Assembly (NCBI GenBank): GCA_013416795.1
Contig: RQSC01001079.1
Span: 208,861 to 272,860, forward strand
Source: Prasinococcaceae sp. CCMP 1430
Taxonomy: Eukaryota > Prasinodermophyta > Palmophyllophyceae > Prasinococcales > Prasinococcaceae
Direction of reading: 5' to 3'
DNA: 64,000 nucleotides
The notes under the pieces were generated by a model. That model made no database searches, was not told the origin of the DNA, and worked only from the letters and a program-made list of their open reading frames with translations. The number at the start of each line of letters is the position of its first letter. Position 1 is the stretch's first letter. A program made the translations under genes and the position numbers. Positions 29,157 through 37,630 of this stretch are shown piece after piece.

Positions 29157-30042
29157 AAAGCAACAGGGCAATCAAGGCGGCGCCCAGCAGCAGCAGCAGC
29201 AACAGCCGCAGCCGCAGCCGCAGAAGGGCCAGCAGGGAGGCGGAGGCGGTAAAAAGGGCAAGGGCAAGAAGGCCAACAAGGGCGCACCAGCGCAGCGCCC
29301 GTCCGAGGCTGCGGTGGCGGCCGCGTTTGCAGCCGCCGCGGCTGGCGCGTTTGATGGGCCGCAGGGCGGCGGACAGCAGCAGCCCAAGCAGAAGCGCGAG
29401 GCCCAGGCTAGGCTCGGCGGCAAGGGTGGCGCAGGCGGCGGAGCGCAGGTACCGGCGACGACCAAGTGGGCCGGGCCAGCGTTTGCCAATAGCCCGCCCC
29501 CGAGCAACCTGCCCATGCCCGCATTCATGGGAGGCGGAGGCGCCAAGCCCTCGCGTCTGGGAATGCCGCAGTCGGCGTCCGCGCCGGCGCTTGGCGGGCC
29601 CGCGCAGGCGCAGGCGCAGCAACAGCAGCAAAGGACCGCCGCGAGTGCCGACGGTGTGTCTCAGGGCCAGGCGCTGCTCAACATGCTTCACGCGCCGCCG
29701 CAACCCTCGCAGGCGCACGCTCCAGCTCCGGCGAATCCGGCGCCTCAGTTCCAGCAGCAACCACCAACGCCGGCAAATGGCGTGTCGCAGGGACAGGCGC
29801 TGTTGAGCATGTTGCAAGGCGGGCCCGCGCCCGCGCCCGCTCACGGTATGCCAACGCACGCTTTGCGCTCTGCGCCGTCTGCACCTACGCTGCTGCGGCC
29901 GGACTCGCTGCAGGCTCATGCGCCCTCGCAGCACGCCCCGCCGAGAGGCTACGGCGCGGTGCGGGTGCCTCCGCCAGTGCCGACCGCCGCCGCTGCGAGT
30001 GAGGACGCCTCGGCTGGCCTCAAGGCGATGCTCGGCCTCTGA
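29077..30042 (+). CDS. PNRC/EDC-like mRNA decapping activator (polyQ)
   Basis: A 321-residue disordered protein starting MARKKKGG, with a 12-residue Gln run and Lys/Gly-rich stretches. At about 129-150 it holds KWAGPAFANSPPPSNLPMPA: the (F/W)AGxxFxxSPPPSxLPxP motif by which PNRC2 and yeast Edc1/Edc2 bind DCP1 and activate DCP2. Downstream are two copies of GVSQGQALL(N/S)ML (near 193 and 235) and a third shorter hydrophobic motif at the very C-terminus (SAGLKAMLGL). These look like short helices for a shared binding partner. A DCP1 gene with its own C-terminal trimerisation domain lies at 61-63 kb of the same window. It is intronless. Confidence 0.65.
29114..29157 (+). repeat. (CAG)n trinucleotide run coding polyglutamine
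   Basis: About 13 consecutive CAG/GCA units inside the PNRC-like gene, coding Gln in the reading frame. A second, shorter one follows near 29187. Confidence 0.8.
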
Positions 30043-30300
30043 GCGACCCTGAGCCCCAGCCGACGAGCATATAGCTAGGATAATGACTTCGCGCACTTGC
30101 GAGGGCGCATCGGCGCTCACGAGAGGTGCTCGACACCTTCACTGCTCACCGGAGCGGTGCGGCCGCGTGTGGTGCGACCGCTGTAATGATCTCCTGTCTA
30201 TTACTAGTACTGCCGAATCGTGAATCGAGATGGTACATTTACAACGCCCATGGCAACGGTTTGTGGGGAAGCGGGGCCAACAATGCAGCTGCGCCCCCAC

Positions 30301-31095
30301 CTACCTCCTCGGCACAGCCAGTGCCTCAACAATGTCGGGCTTGATGAGCGACGGCCGAATATTCGGGGGGTAGCGTTTGATGACAGTGCCGTCCTTTCCC
30401 ACGAGGAACTTGCCAAAGTTCCACTCGATGGGCTTTGTGTTCCCCGAACTGACTTTCAGAAAGTCGTACACCTCTGAGGCATCCTTGCCGTTCACAGAGC
30501 ACTTGTCCATGACGGGAAACGCCACGCCCTGACGCGTGCAGAACTCCTGCACGGCTTCGTCGCCGCGGGGTTCCTGGTACAGGAATTGGGCACACGGGAA
30601 CGCAATAATCTCGAAGCCCTCGCCCACCTTTTCGAGCTCTGCGTAGAGCGGCACCAGATCTCTGTAGTTCGACTGCGTCAACCCGCAGTACGATGCCACG
30701 TTCACGACGAGGACAACCTGCCGATGTGCACGCATGTGCAGATGGCGGCGAAAGCGCGCGTCGACCGGCGACGGGCGCACCGCGTGCGCGCGTGCGCTTG
30801 TCAGCTACCGAGAGCTCGCGCGGAATGCGCAGCGAGCACCCAGACGCGTGGTGGCGCACGATCGTGGGCGAGCAGGACACGCGCGAGGCCGGAGGAGGGA
30901 AAGGAGGGACAGGAGAGGGACCAGAGGGCCGATAGTGTGCGACGGCTTTCTCACCTTGCCCTTAAGTGAAGCGAAGTCCAGCATTTTGCGGTCGGCCTTG
31001 CGTCCATACTCCTGCGGTGGAAGGTCGTGAAGGCTCTCGTGCTCGGTTTCGACGGCCACATTCGGCACGCAAAGGGACGCCCAGCAGCAGCCCAT
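30301..31095 (-). CDS. Glutathione peroxidase (Cys type, GPX4-like), possible N-acylation
   Basis: Exons 31095-30955 and 30717-30301 (phase-0 intron GTGAGA...CAG, 237 bases) give 185 residues. GPX reduces hydroperoxides with thioredoxin or glutathione. Exon 1 has ESLHDL...MLDFASLKGK. Exon 2 starts VVLVVNVASYCGLTQSNY, where catalytic Cys is encoded by TGC at residue 58, not selenocysteine. FPCAQFLYQEP has the Gln of the catalytic tetrad, with Ala where Asn is common. WNFGKFLVGKDG holds the Trp and Asn. Starting at 31095 gives MGCCWASLC, a myristoylation/palmitoylation pattern. The in-frame ATG at 31182 would instead give a longer basic N-terminus. Convergent with the PNRC-like gene. Confidence 0.9.
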
Positions 31096-31357
31096 CGCGC
31101 CGAGGGCAAGCCCCTCGCGCGCACTCCCGCGCCTACAAACCCGCTCACCTGCGCAGCCGCTCGCCTGTGCGCGTCCGAGCACACTTGCGCGCGCCCTTCC
31201 TTGCCACCTCCGCCCCCCGTGCGCACGCGCCTGCGTCGAAAGCGCGGCGCAGCCGCCGCCGCGCCGGCGGCGGCGCCGAAGCTCTCGCAGCGCGGCTGCC
31301 GTTCGGAGGGCCGGCGAGGGACGCGCGCGGTCGCGCGGCGCGCCGGCCCCGCGCGCG

Positions 31358-32401
31358 ATGGGGCACGGCGGCTACGGCAGCGAGGACGACGAGGACTTCG
31401 AGGACGACTACGAGTGTGAGATCGACGACGAGGACGACGACTTCGGCCACCTGCATCCAGGCATCTCGTTCGACGGCGAGCGCTGCGAGCGCGTCGCCTC
31501 GGGCGCGGCGTGCGTGCTGCCGTGCCTGCCGTTCGACGAGGAGGAGCTGCTGCTGCCGGGCCACGCGCGCACGCTGCACCTCACCGAGACGCGGCACCTG
31601 GCGCTGCTCGACGAGGCGCTGCTGTTCACAAACCGGCGCTTCGCGCACGTGTGCATGAAGGTCATCTACGAGACGGACGACGACGGCGACGTGGTCGTCG
31701 ATGAGGACGGCGATCCCGTCGAGTCGGGGCTGAGCTTCCCCGCCAACCTGTCCGTGCTGTGCCACATCGAGCACGTGCAGCGCGTCGACATCGGCGCCCT
31801 CGTCCGCGTGCGCGGTGAGCAGCCGCTGCTGCTCTGCGAGTTCGAGGACACCATGCCGTACCTGCGCGCGAAGCTCAAGGGGGTGGAGGACGATGCGTTC
31901 AGCGAGGACTACGACATCGAGTCGCTCCTGGAGCTCGAGGCGGAGGTGCGCGAGACGTTCGAGGACGCGTACGAATTGGCCACCAAGCTGTCGCCCGACG
32001 ATGTCGACGGGCTCGAGGAGACGCTCGAGTGGGTGGAAGCGCTCGCCACGGGGGTGGGCGAGTCGCCGTACAACCCCTACGAGGGGCATGCCCACGGGGC
32101 CGACGACGAATACAGCAAGTACGACGCCTCGGCGCGCTACACGCCGCGCGCCAAGAAGGGGTCGCTGGTGCCGCCCGAGCAAGCCCACGTGCGTGCATCC
32201 AGGTTGAGCTTCGCCGCCTTCGCCGAGATTCCGGGCTCCACCGACGGCGAGGAGGAGCGCCTCTGCCGCGTGCGCGTGCGCTGCCTCGAGACACAGGATG
32301 TGCGCCTTAGGCTGACGGAGGCGCTCGAGTACCTCGTCGAGAGCAGGAGCAGTCTCTGCGCGAAGCTGGCCATCAACAGCATTGGGGCTGGCGCGATGTG
32401 A
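31358..32401 (+). CDS. LON substrate-binding-domain protein
   Basis: A 347-residue intronless protein with an Asp/Glu-rich N-terminus of about 35 residues, then a Lon N-terminal (PUA-like) domain: VLPCLPFDEEELLLPGHART sets the first strand and the LPLFPL...PG-type entry, HLALLDEAL a helix, LCHIEHVQRVDIGALVRVRG the following strands. There is no AAA+ or protease domain, so this is a stand-alone LON protein as in cereblon-like or plastid LON-domain proteins. A helical segment with Tyr-rich loops (190-260) follows; conserved-looking sequence resumes at FLRRV-type strands near the end. It might be a substrate adaptor; partner unknown. It is divergent from GPX with a short shared promoter. Confidence 0.7.
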   Translation: MGHGGYGSEDDEDFEDDYECEIDDEDDDFGHLHPGISFDGERCERVASGAACVLPCLPFDEEELLLPGHARTLHLTETRHLALLDEALLFTNRRFAHVCMKVIYETDDDGDVVVDEDGDPVESGLSFPANLSVLCHIEHVQRVDIGALVRVRGEQPLLLCEFEDTMPYLRAKLKGVEDDAFSEDYDIESLLELEAEVRETFEDAYELATKLSPDDVDGLEETLEWVEALATGVGESPYNPYEGHAHGADDEYSKYDASARYTPRAKKGSLVPPEQAHVRASRLSFAAFAEIPGSTDGEEERLCRVRVRCLETQDVRLRLTEALEYLVESRSSLCAKLAINSIGAGAM

Positions 32402-32700
32402 GATTGGGAACAGCCCGCTCGGCCGGGGGTGCGGGGGGCCACCTAAGTGATCCAACGGCCCCCCGCCAGCCAGCGGCGCAACAGCTCTCCTCCCTCGACT
32501 GAATTTGGAGCAGAGCGACCTCCCTGAGAAGAGCGGCCCGGCAACGCGCGGCGACTGATTCTTTCTCTTTTGAAATTTTGGCAATTTTGTTGACGACGGA
32601 AGTCTCAGTCAAGCGGCGTCAGCGATGTGCGCGACGCGTGCAGCGGCGCGCCTGTGCACGCACGGCATACAGGCCAGTCGCAAGATTTTACATGGCGCGG
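32402..32700. other. Convergent spacer
   Basis: About 300 bases between the LON-protein stop and the importin stop. No gene is seen. Confidence 0.4.
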
Positions 32701-35700
32701 CTACAACCTGCTCATGAGATCTTGCACGTTCTTCTGCTTGTCCCCGTCCAGCCCCTGCGCCGCAGCCGCGAAGGCCTCTGCAGGCAGCGCGCCCTGCAGC
32801 TGCTTGAGGAGGCCCACCATCTCCTTGCCCGTTTCGTCGCTCACGAGCGCGTGCCTCTTGTGAGTTTGCGGGACGCCCTCCGAGAGCGCGTGCACGAATA
32901 CACGCGCGATCTCCGGCAGGTTCTTGTTGTTAGCGCCGAGCACCGCGGCGTCATTGTCGGCCACCCTCTTGACCAGCAGCGCGTGCACCGAGCGCGCCTC
33001 CACGATGTCCTCATTCAGCGGGAGCAGCGACAGCCAGAAGTCGACCAGCGCCTCGGGCGGCTGGCCGAGCTGTGGCTGGATGGCATCGCGCTGGAACATG
33101 GCGATCTTGCCAAGCGACGAAATCGCGTTCTCCGTTGGGGCGGCGTTGTCCTCCTCGCGCGCGTCCGGAGCCATCACGCACGCATTGAGCACCCCTACCA
33201 CCGGCTTCATGTAAGGCGCGAACGCCGCGCCGCCGAATTCGGCGCACACGCCCACGCCATACACCGCCGCCTGGCGCAGGTCGCTGTGCGAGTTGACCGC
33301 GGCCGAGAGGAAGTGCGGCATGAAGTGCTGGAAGTATTTGTTGGCTGCCCCGCCCTCGCCGGTGTGCTCGATGATGTCATCGAAGATGCAGATGGCGACG
33401 CGGCGCTCGTCGCAGCTCGACTGCTCCGAGAGCAGCTTGATGATGTTGGGCAGCAGGTGGTCGAAGTACGGGTGCAGCTGCGACTTGAGGGCCTTGGCGA
33501 GGGTGCCGATGCACTCGTTGATTGCGTCGAGGACCTCGCTCTCGGCCTCGTGCTCTGCCTGCAGCTCCTCCCTCTCCTCCTCGTCGAAGTCCTCCGTGCA
33601 CGAGCGCTCGTACCGCTCCTGGCTGCGCGCCACCGAGCCCGTCAGCACCTCGTTGAACTGCTTGATGCACTCCTCGAGCTGCGCCGGCTCGAGGAGCATC
33701 ACCTCCTCGCCCTTTGCGACGTCCTCCGCGGGCGGCGCCAGCACCCCCAGGCACTTGTCGATCGACTCCAGCGTCGCGCACAGCAGCTCGCTCTCGTCGG
33801 CGGCCTCGACCGATTCCATCAGCGCCTTCATGAACGCGCCACCCATGTTGCGCACCCAGTTGATGTCGTGCTGCGGCTGCGTCTTCTTGGCCTTGAACGC
33901 CTTGTGCGCCGCGATGAGCAGCTCCGGCAGCGTCTGCGCCGCCGCCTTCCGCACCTCATCGTGGAAGAAGAATTTGATCAGCGGCATCATGAGCTCGGCC
34001 ACCGTCTCGATGTACGGGTAGAAGTGCTCGTGGAGCTCCTCCACGTAGCACAGCACCATCGAGCACGCCGTGGCCTTCTCCTCCACCACGGCCGTGTTGA
34101 TGGAAATCTTCTTGTCGCCGAGGTCAATGGTCTCGACGTCGTCGTCCTCCTCGTCGTCGTCCTCGTCGTTTGAATCGCGCACGGTCACGTCAGGCTTGAT
34201 ACCCGCGCTCTTCAGCAGGCCGGGCATGACGTACGGCAGGTAAGGCACGAACTCCTCGCCGAGCGTCTTGCAGATGCGCGCGTGGGCCTGGAGCATGTAG
34301 CCGGTGGTTGGGTCGTCGCTGTCGGTCTGGCCACCCTCGCCGGCCTCCGCCAGCTGCTTGAGCACGCCCATCACCTCGGCGGCGTCCTGGCGGAAGACGT
34401 CCTTGCCCACCGCCATGCCCACGAGCGAGATGCATTCCATCGCCTTGGCGCGCAGCATGCGCATGTCTTTGCCATGAGCCTGCGTGAGGATGGCCTTGAG
34501 GTAGGGCATCGAGGTGGTGTAGTACTTGGCGAAGAGGTCCTGCGCGCTGTCGGCCACCGATGCGAGCGCGGTCAGCGCGCCCTCCTTCACGAGCTTGGAC
34601 TGGTGCTGCAGCAGCTGCAGCAGCTTGCTGACGAGCGTGTCCAGGTAAGGCTGCATGAGATCCTTGTCGCAGCTCTCCGAGAAGTTGACCATGGCGGCCG
34701 TGGCGTGCGCCGCGACGCGCATGCTCGGATCGTCCATCGCCGCGAGCAGCGCGGGCAGCACCTTGGCGTGCTGCTCTTCCTGGATCTCCGGGCCCAGGTC
34801 CGTGCACAGCTGCCCGGTGGCGTTGACGGCCGCCCAGCGCACGCGCGGGTGCGGGTCGCCGAATTTGCTGGTGAGCATGTCGGCGATCTCGCCCGTGCTC
34901 TTGCGCAGCTGCTTGTCGCATCCCTCGGCGATCTGCGCGAGGCACGTGAGCGCCGCGTGGCGGTGCTTCCACTCCGCGCCGGCGAGGAGCTGGTTCATCG
35001 AGGGGGTGACCGCCGGCAGCATGGTCTTGCCGCGCAGCGAGCACGACAGGCGGTCGAGGTGCTCCTGCGCGACGTGGAAGTCGTCGCTGTTGCCGGCGTC
35101 CTCGTTCTCCTCGTCCTCGGCGGTATGCCAGAGCGGGTCGTCTTCGATGTCCAGCAGCATCTTGAGGAGGATGTTGCACAGCTCGCCGATGTACTGCGGA
35201 ATCTTGCGCATCATGCCGGGCGCCTTCTCGCGCTGCTCGCACAGCGTCACGATGAACTCGACCGCGAGGTGGCGCACGCCCTCTTCGAAGTTCTGCTCGG
35301 CGGCGATCTGCAGCATCGCCTGGCACACGGGCTGCAGCTGCTTGCGCAAGAAGCGCGGCTCGGTGCCCGCCACCTCCACGAACATCTCGAGGGCCTCCTG
35401 CGCCGAGCTCTCGTCGCCGGCCTTGAGCGCGTCCATGAGCGTGGACACCATCGCCGGGATGAGGTTCTGGAACTGGTCGCGGTCGGCGGGCGATTCGAGC
35501 GCCTGCACGAAGCCCACGGTTGCACGCAGCGCGGCAACGCGCACGTCGATCGCGCCTGCGGACAGCGACGCGCTCAGCAGGGGGTGCAGCTGCGCCAAGT
35601 ACGGCGAGAGCGTCTCCACCTTGTACGTCGCGATTTGCGCGAAGATGTTGAGGGCGACCTCCTTGAGGTTGTCGGCGCCCGTCACGCACTGGAAGAGGAA

Positions 35701-36132
35701 GCCGAACAGCTCGGGCCAGGCCGTGGTTCCGGAGGGGTTGTCCTCGGGCCCCAGCAGCAGCACCGCCAGGTCGGCGACCGTGTCGCACACCTTCTTGCGG
35801 ATGGACGGCGTCTGCTCGCCCGTGAGCGCGGCAGTGAGCTCCGTCTTGACGGCCGCCTGCGTCTGCGGCTGGAGCTTGGTGAACGCGCCGTCGCCGCGCA
35901 CGTACGCGCGGCGAACGAGGATCGCCGCGAGAGAGCGCGCCTCGGCCGCGCCGCTCGTGCGCAGCACCGAGCACAGCGTGCCCGCCAGCGCGTCCAGCGC
36001 GTGCTCCTTGCACGCGTTGAACACGGCCTCGGCCGACGATCGCGCCTGGTTGTTGGGCGACATCAGCGCGCTCAGCAGCTGCTCGAAGTTCGCGCTGCTC
36101 GCGAGCGCGGTCTGCACATCATTGGCGCTCAT
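32701..36132 (-). CDS. Importin-5 (karyopherin beta-3, RANBP5/PSE1 family)
   Basis: A 1143-residue HEAT-repeat nuclear import receptor, intronless. It starts MSANDVQTALASSANFEQLL, with the N-terminal SPNNQARSSAEAVFN of the Ran-binding importin-beta N domain. HEAT helices run the whole length: FPQGLLPHL-like pairs, HPRVRWAAVNATGQLCTDLG (a hallmark of importin-4/5), the acidic loop DEDDDEEDDDVETIDLGDKK near residue 650, and a long C-terminal arch ending VQDLMSRL. Length is slightly above the 1090-1110 of animals and fungi. Known cargoes of the family include ribosomal proteins and histones. Just upstream is an assembly gap, so the promoter is not seen. Confidence 0.95.
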   Translation of the reverse strand: MSANDVQTALASSANFEQLLSALMSPNNQARSSAEAVFNACKEHALDALAGTLCSVLRTSGAAEARSLAAILVRRAYVRGDGAFTKLQPQTQAAVKTELTAALTGEQTPSIRKKVCDTVADLAVLLLGPEDNPSGTTAWPELFGFLFQCVTGADNLKEVALNIFAQIATYKVETLSPYLAQLHPLLSASLSAGAIDVRVAALRATVGFVQALESPADRDQFQNLIPAMVSTLMDALKAGDESSAQEALEMFVEVAGTEPRFLRKQLQPVCQAMLQIAAEQNFEEGVRHLAVEFIVTLCEQREKAPGMMRKIPQYIGELCNILLKMLLDIEDDPLWHTAEDEENEDAGNSDDFHVAQEHLDRLSCSLRGKTMLPAVTPSMNQLLAGAEWKHRHAALTCLAQIAEGCDKQLRKSTGEIADMLTSKFGDPHPRVRWAAVNATGQLCTDLGPEIQEEQHAKVLPALLAAMDDPSMRVAAHATAAMVNFSESCDKDLMQPYLDTLVSKLLQLLQHQSKLVKEGALTALASVADSAQDLFAKYYTTSMPYLKAILTQAHGKDMRMLRAKAMECISLVGMAVGKDVFRQDAAEVMGVLKQLAEAGEGGQTDSDDPTTGYMLQAHARICKTLGEEFVPYLPYVMPGLLKSAGIKPDVTVRDSNDEDDDEEDDDVETIDLGDKKISINTAVVEEKATACSMVLCYVEELHEHFYPYIETVAELMMPLIKFFFHDEVRKAAAQTLPELLIAAHKAFKAKKTQPQHDINWVRNMGGAFMKALMESVEAADESELLCATLESIDKCLGVLAPPAEDVAKGEEVMLLEPAQLEECIKQFNEVLTGSVARSQERYERSCTEDFDEEEREELQAEHEAESEVLDAINECIGTLAKALKSQLHPYFDHLLPNIIKLLSEQSSCDERRVAICIFDDIIEHTGEGGAANKYFQHFMPHFLSAAVNSHSDLRQAAVYGVGVCAEFGGAAFAPYMKPVVGVLNACVMAPDAREEDNAAPTENAISSLGKIAMFQRDAIQPQLGQPPEALVDFWLSLLPLNEDIVEARSVHALLVKRVADNDAAVLGANNKNLPEIARVFVHALSEGVPQTHKRHALVSDETGKEMVGLLKQLQGALPAEAFAAAAQGLDGDKQKNVQDLMSRL

Positions 36133-36626
36133 CGCGCGCGTCGGGGACACGGGATGAAGCTTAGGGGGGGGGAANNNNNNNNNNNNNNNNNNNNNNNNNN
36201 NNNNNNNNNNNNNNNNNNNNNNNNNNNNNNNNNNNNNNNNNNNNNNNNNNNNNNNNNNNNNNNNNNNNNNNNNNNNNNNNNNNNNNNNNNNNNNNNNNNN
36301 NNNNNNNNNNNNNNNNNNNNNNNNNNNNNNNNNNNNNNNNNNNNNNNNNNNNNNNNNNNNNNNNNNNNNNNNNNNNNNNNNNNNNNNNNNNNNNNNNNNN
36401 NNNNNNNNNNNNNNNNNNNNNNNNNNNNNNNNNNNNNNNNNNNNNNNNNNNNNNNNNNNNNNNNNNNNNNNNNNNNNNCTTTCTTTTTTTTTTTTTTTTT
36501 TTCGAATCCGTGGCGGGGCCTCGCGCCGCGCGCCGGGAGCTCCGAGAGCGTCCGGGGTTGGGCCCGATCGCGGGCGGCCATGTTTGGGGTAAATTAATAG
36601 GGTTAAGATAACAGAAGCGCACGTCG
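36133..36626. other. Assembly gap and intergenic remainder
   Basis: The 5' flank of importin-5 ends in a G run, then 304 N (36175-36478), then a run of about 18 T before sequence resumes. The ATAGGGTTAAG near 36597 resembles the telomere-like words seen elsewhere. What the gap hides cannot be said. Confidence 0.95.
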
Positions 36627-37484
36627 TCACGCCATCATCCTCCTGCGGCCCCCACGGCCCCCGCGCCGCGCTGCAGCCGCTCGCCGCCGCCGCGCGCGCG
36701 CCTCGTCCTCCTCAGCCTCGCCCTCGCCGTCGCTCGCGCCGCCGCCGCCGGGAATGGCGCGCGCCGCGAGCGCCGCGCCGTCGAGCTCCCCATCGCTGCC
36801 GCTGTCGCTGCCGCCGTCGCCCGCCACGCACTCCTCGCGCACCTTGTCCTCGGCGCGCTTGCGTTTGGCGGCGGCCCCCTCGCGTCGCCGAGCCGCCTGC
36901 GCGGCGACCTCGTCGCCAAAGTCCTCGGCGTCTGCCGCGGCGCGCGCCGACCTCTCCGCCGCGGTGGCCGCGCGCTGCGCGAGCGCGGCCGCGACGTCGG
37001 TGCCACCGCCCTCGCGCTCAATCTCTGGCACGATGACGCGCCGCCGCGCGAGATCGGCGGCATGCTCAGCGCGCAGCGCAGCGTCCGCGAGGGCCCTCTG
37101 TGCCGCCTTCACCGCTTCGAACGCGTCCTTGGCGCCGTCGAGCTTGCACCTGTCCGGGTGCGTCCGCCGCGAGAGCCTGCGGAACGCGGCGCCGATGGAC
37201 CCGGGTTCGCCCGCCCAGCCCGCGCTGCCGTCGGGGTCAACCTCGGGCAGCTCGACGCCTAGCACCGCGAAGTGGTTGTTAACCTTGGCCGCGGCGAGGA
37301 TGCGTGCGATGGTGCCCTCGGGGGTGTCGTCCGTGCCAGCATCCGCGGCCGCCCCGGCGGCAGCGCCCGTGCCGAATGCCGCCAGGCGCGCGCGCGCTCG
37401 CAGGGCGGCGAGCCCCGCTGCGCCGCCGCCGTCGGTCGCCCCTTGCGCGGCCGCCAGGCGCTCGAACGCGCGGTGCTGGTCCAT
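36627..37484 (-). CDS. J-domain protein (DNAJC8-like)
   Basis: A 285-residue intronless protein with a single J domain in the middle (about 70-150): HFAVLGVEL, then AAFRRLSRRTHPDRCKLDGA with the invariant HPD that stimulates Hsp70 ATPase, and AFEAVKAAQRALAD. The Pro-Asp loop plus a charged coiled-coil and Arg/Lys-rich C-terminus recall DNAJC8, a spliceosomal co-chaperone, but the match is not exclusive. The end is an Arg/Gly/Ala-rich tail with nuclear-localisation character. An insert of Asp/Gly/Pro (EVDPDGSAGWAGEPG) widens helix I-II. Start at MDQHRAFERLAAA; an upstream in-frame ATG at 37616 adds unlike sequence. Confidence 0.75.
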   Translation of the reverse strand: MDQHRAFERLAAAQGATDGGGAAGLAALRARARLAAFGTGAAAGAAADAGTDDTPEGTIARILAAAKVNNHFAVLGVELPEVDPDGSAGWAGEPGSIGAAFRRLSRRTHPDRCKLDGAKDAFEAVKAAQRALADAALRAEHAADLARRRVIVPEIEREGGGTDVAAALAQRAATAAERSARAAADAEDFGDEVAAQAARRREGAAAKRKRAEDKVREECVAGDGGSDSGSDGELDGAALAARAIPGGGGASDGEGEAEEDEARARRRRAAAARRGGRGGRRRMMA

Positions 37485-37630
37485 TGCAACCTTCACCTCA
37501 CCTTGCCCCACCCAGGAGCCGAGCGCAGTGTGGCGCGCGAGGGAAGGACACGCGCCCCGCCCAGCACGGACACACACACACCCGGCGGGACTTTTGGGCG
37601 CCCGCAACACACACAAATTCGTACAGAGTT

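Noticed and set aside
28765-30120. 451-codon minus-strand ORF opposite the PNRC-like gene
   Set aside because: Leu/Arg-rich mirror of the polyQ and Gly/Ala sequence; no domain and no start signal.
30301-31095. Selenocysteine glutathione peroxidase
   Set aside because: The catalytic codon is TGC (Cys), and no in-frame TGA occurs at that position.
36175-36478. ORFs that read through the N block
   Set aside because: Translation of unknown bases is meaningless.
32578-36597. Long ORFs on the plus strand (531 and 771 codons) opposite importin-5
   Set aside because: Exact shadows of the importin-5 frame; Arg/Leu/Val/His composition typical of GC-rich antisense, no motif.
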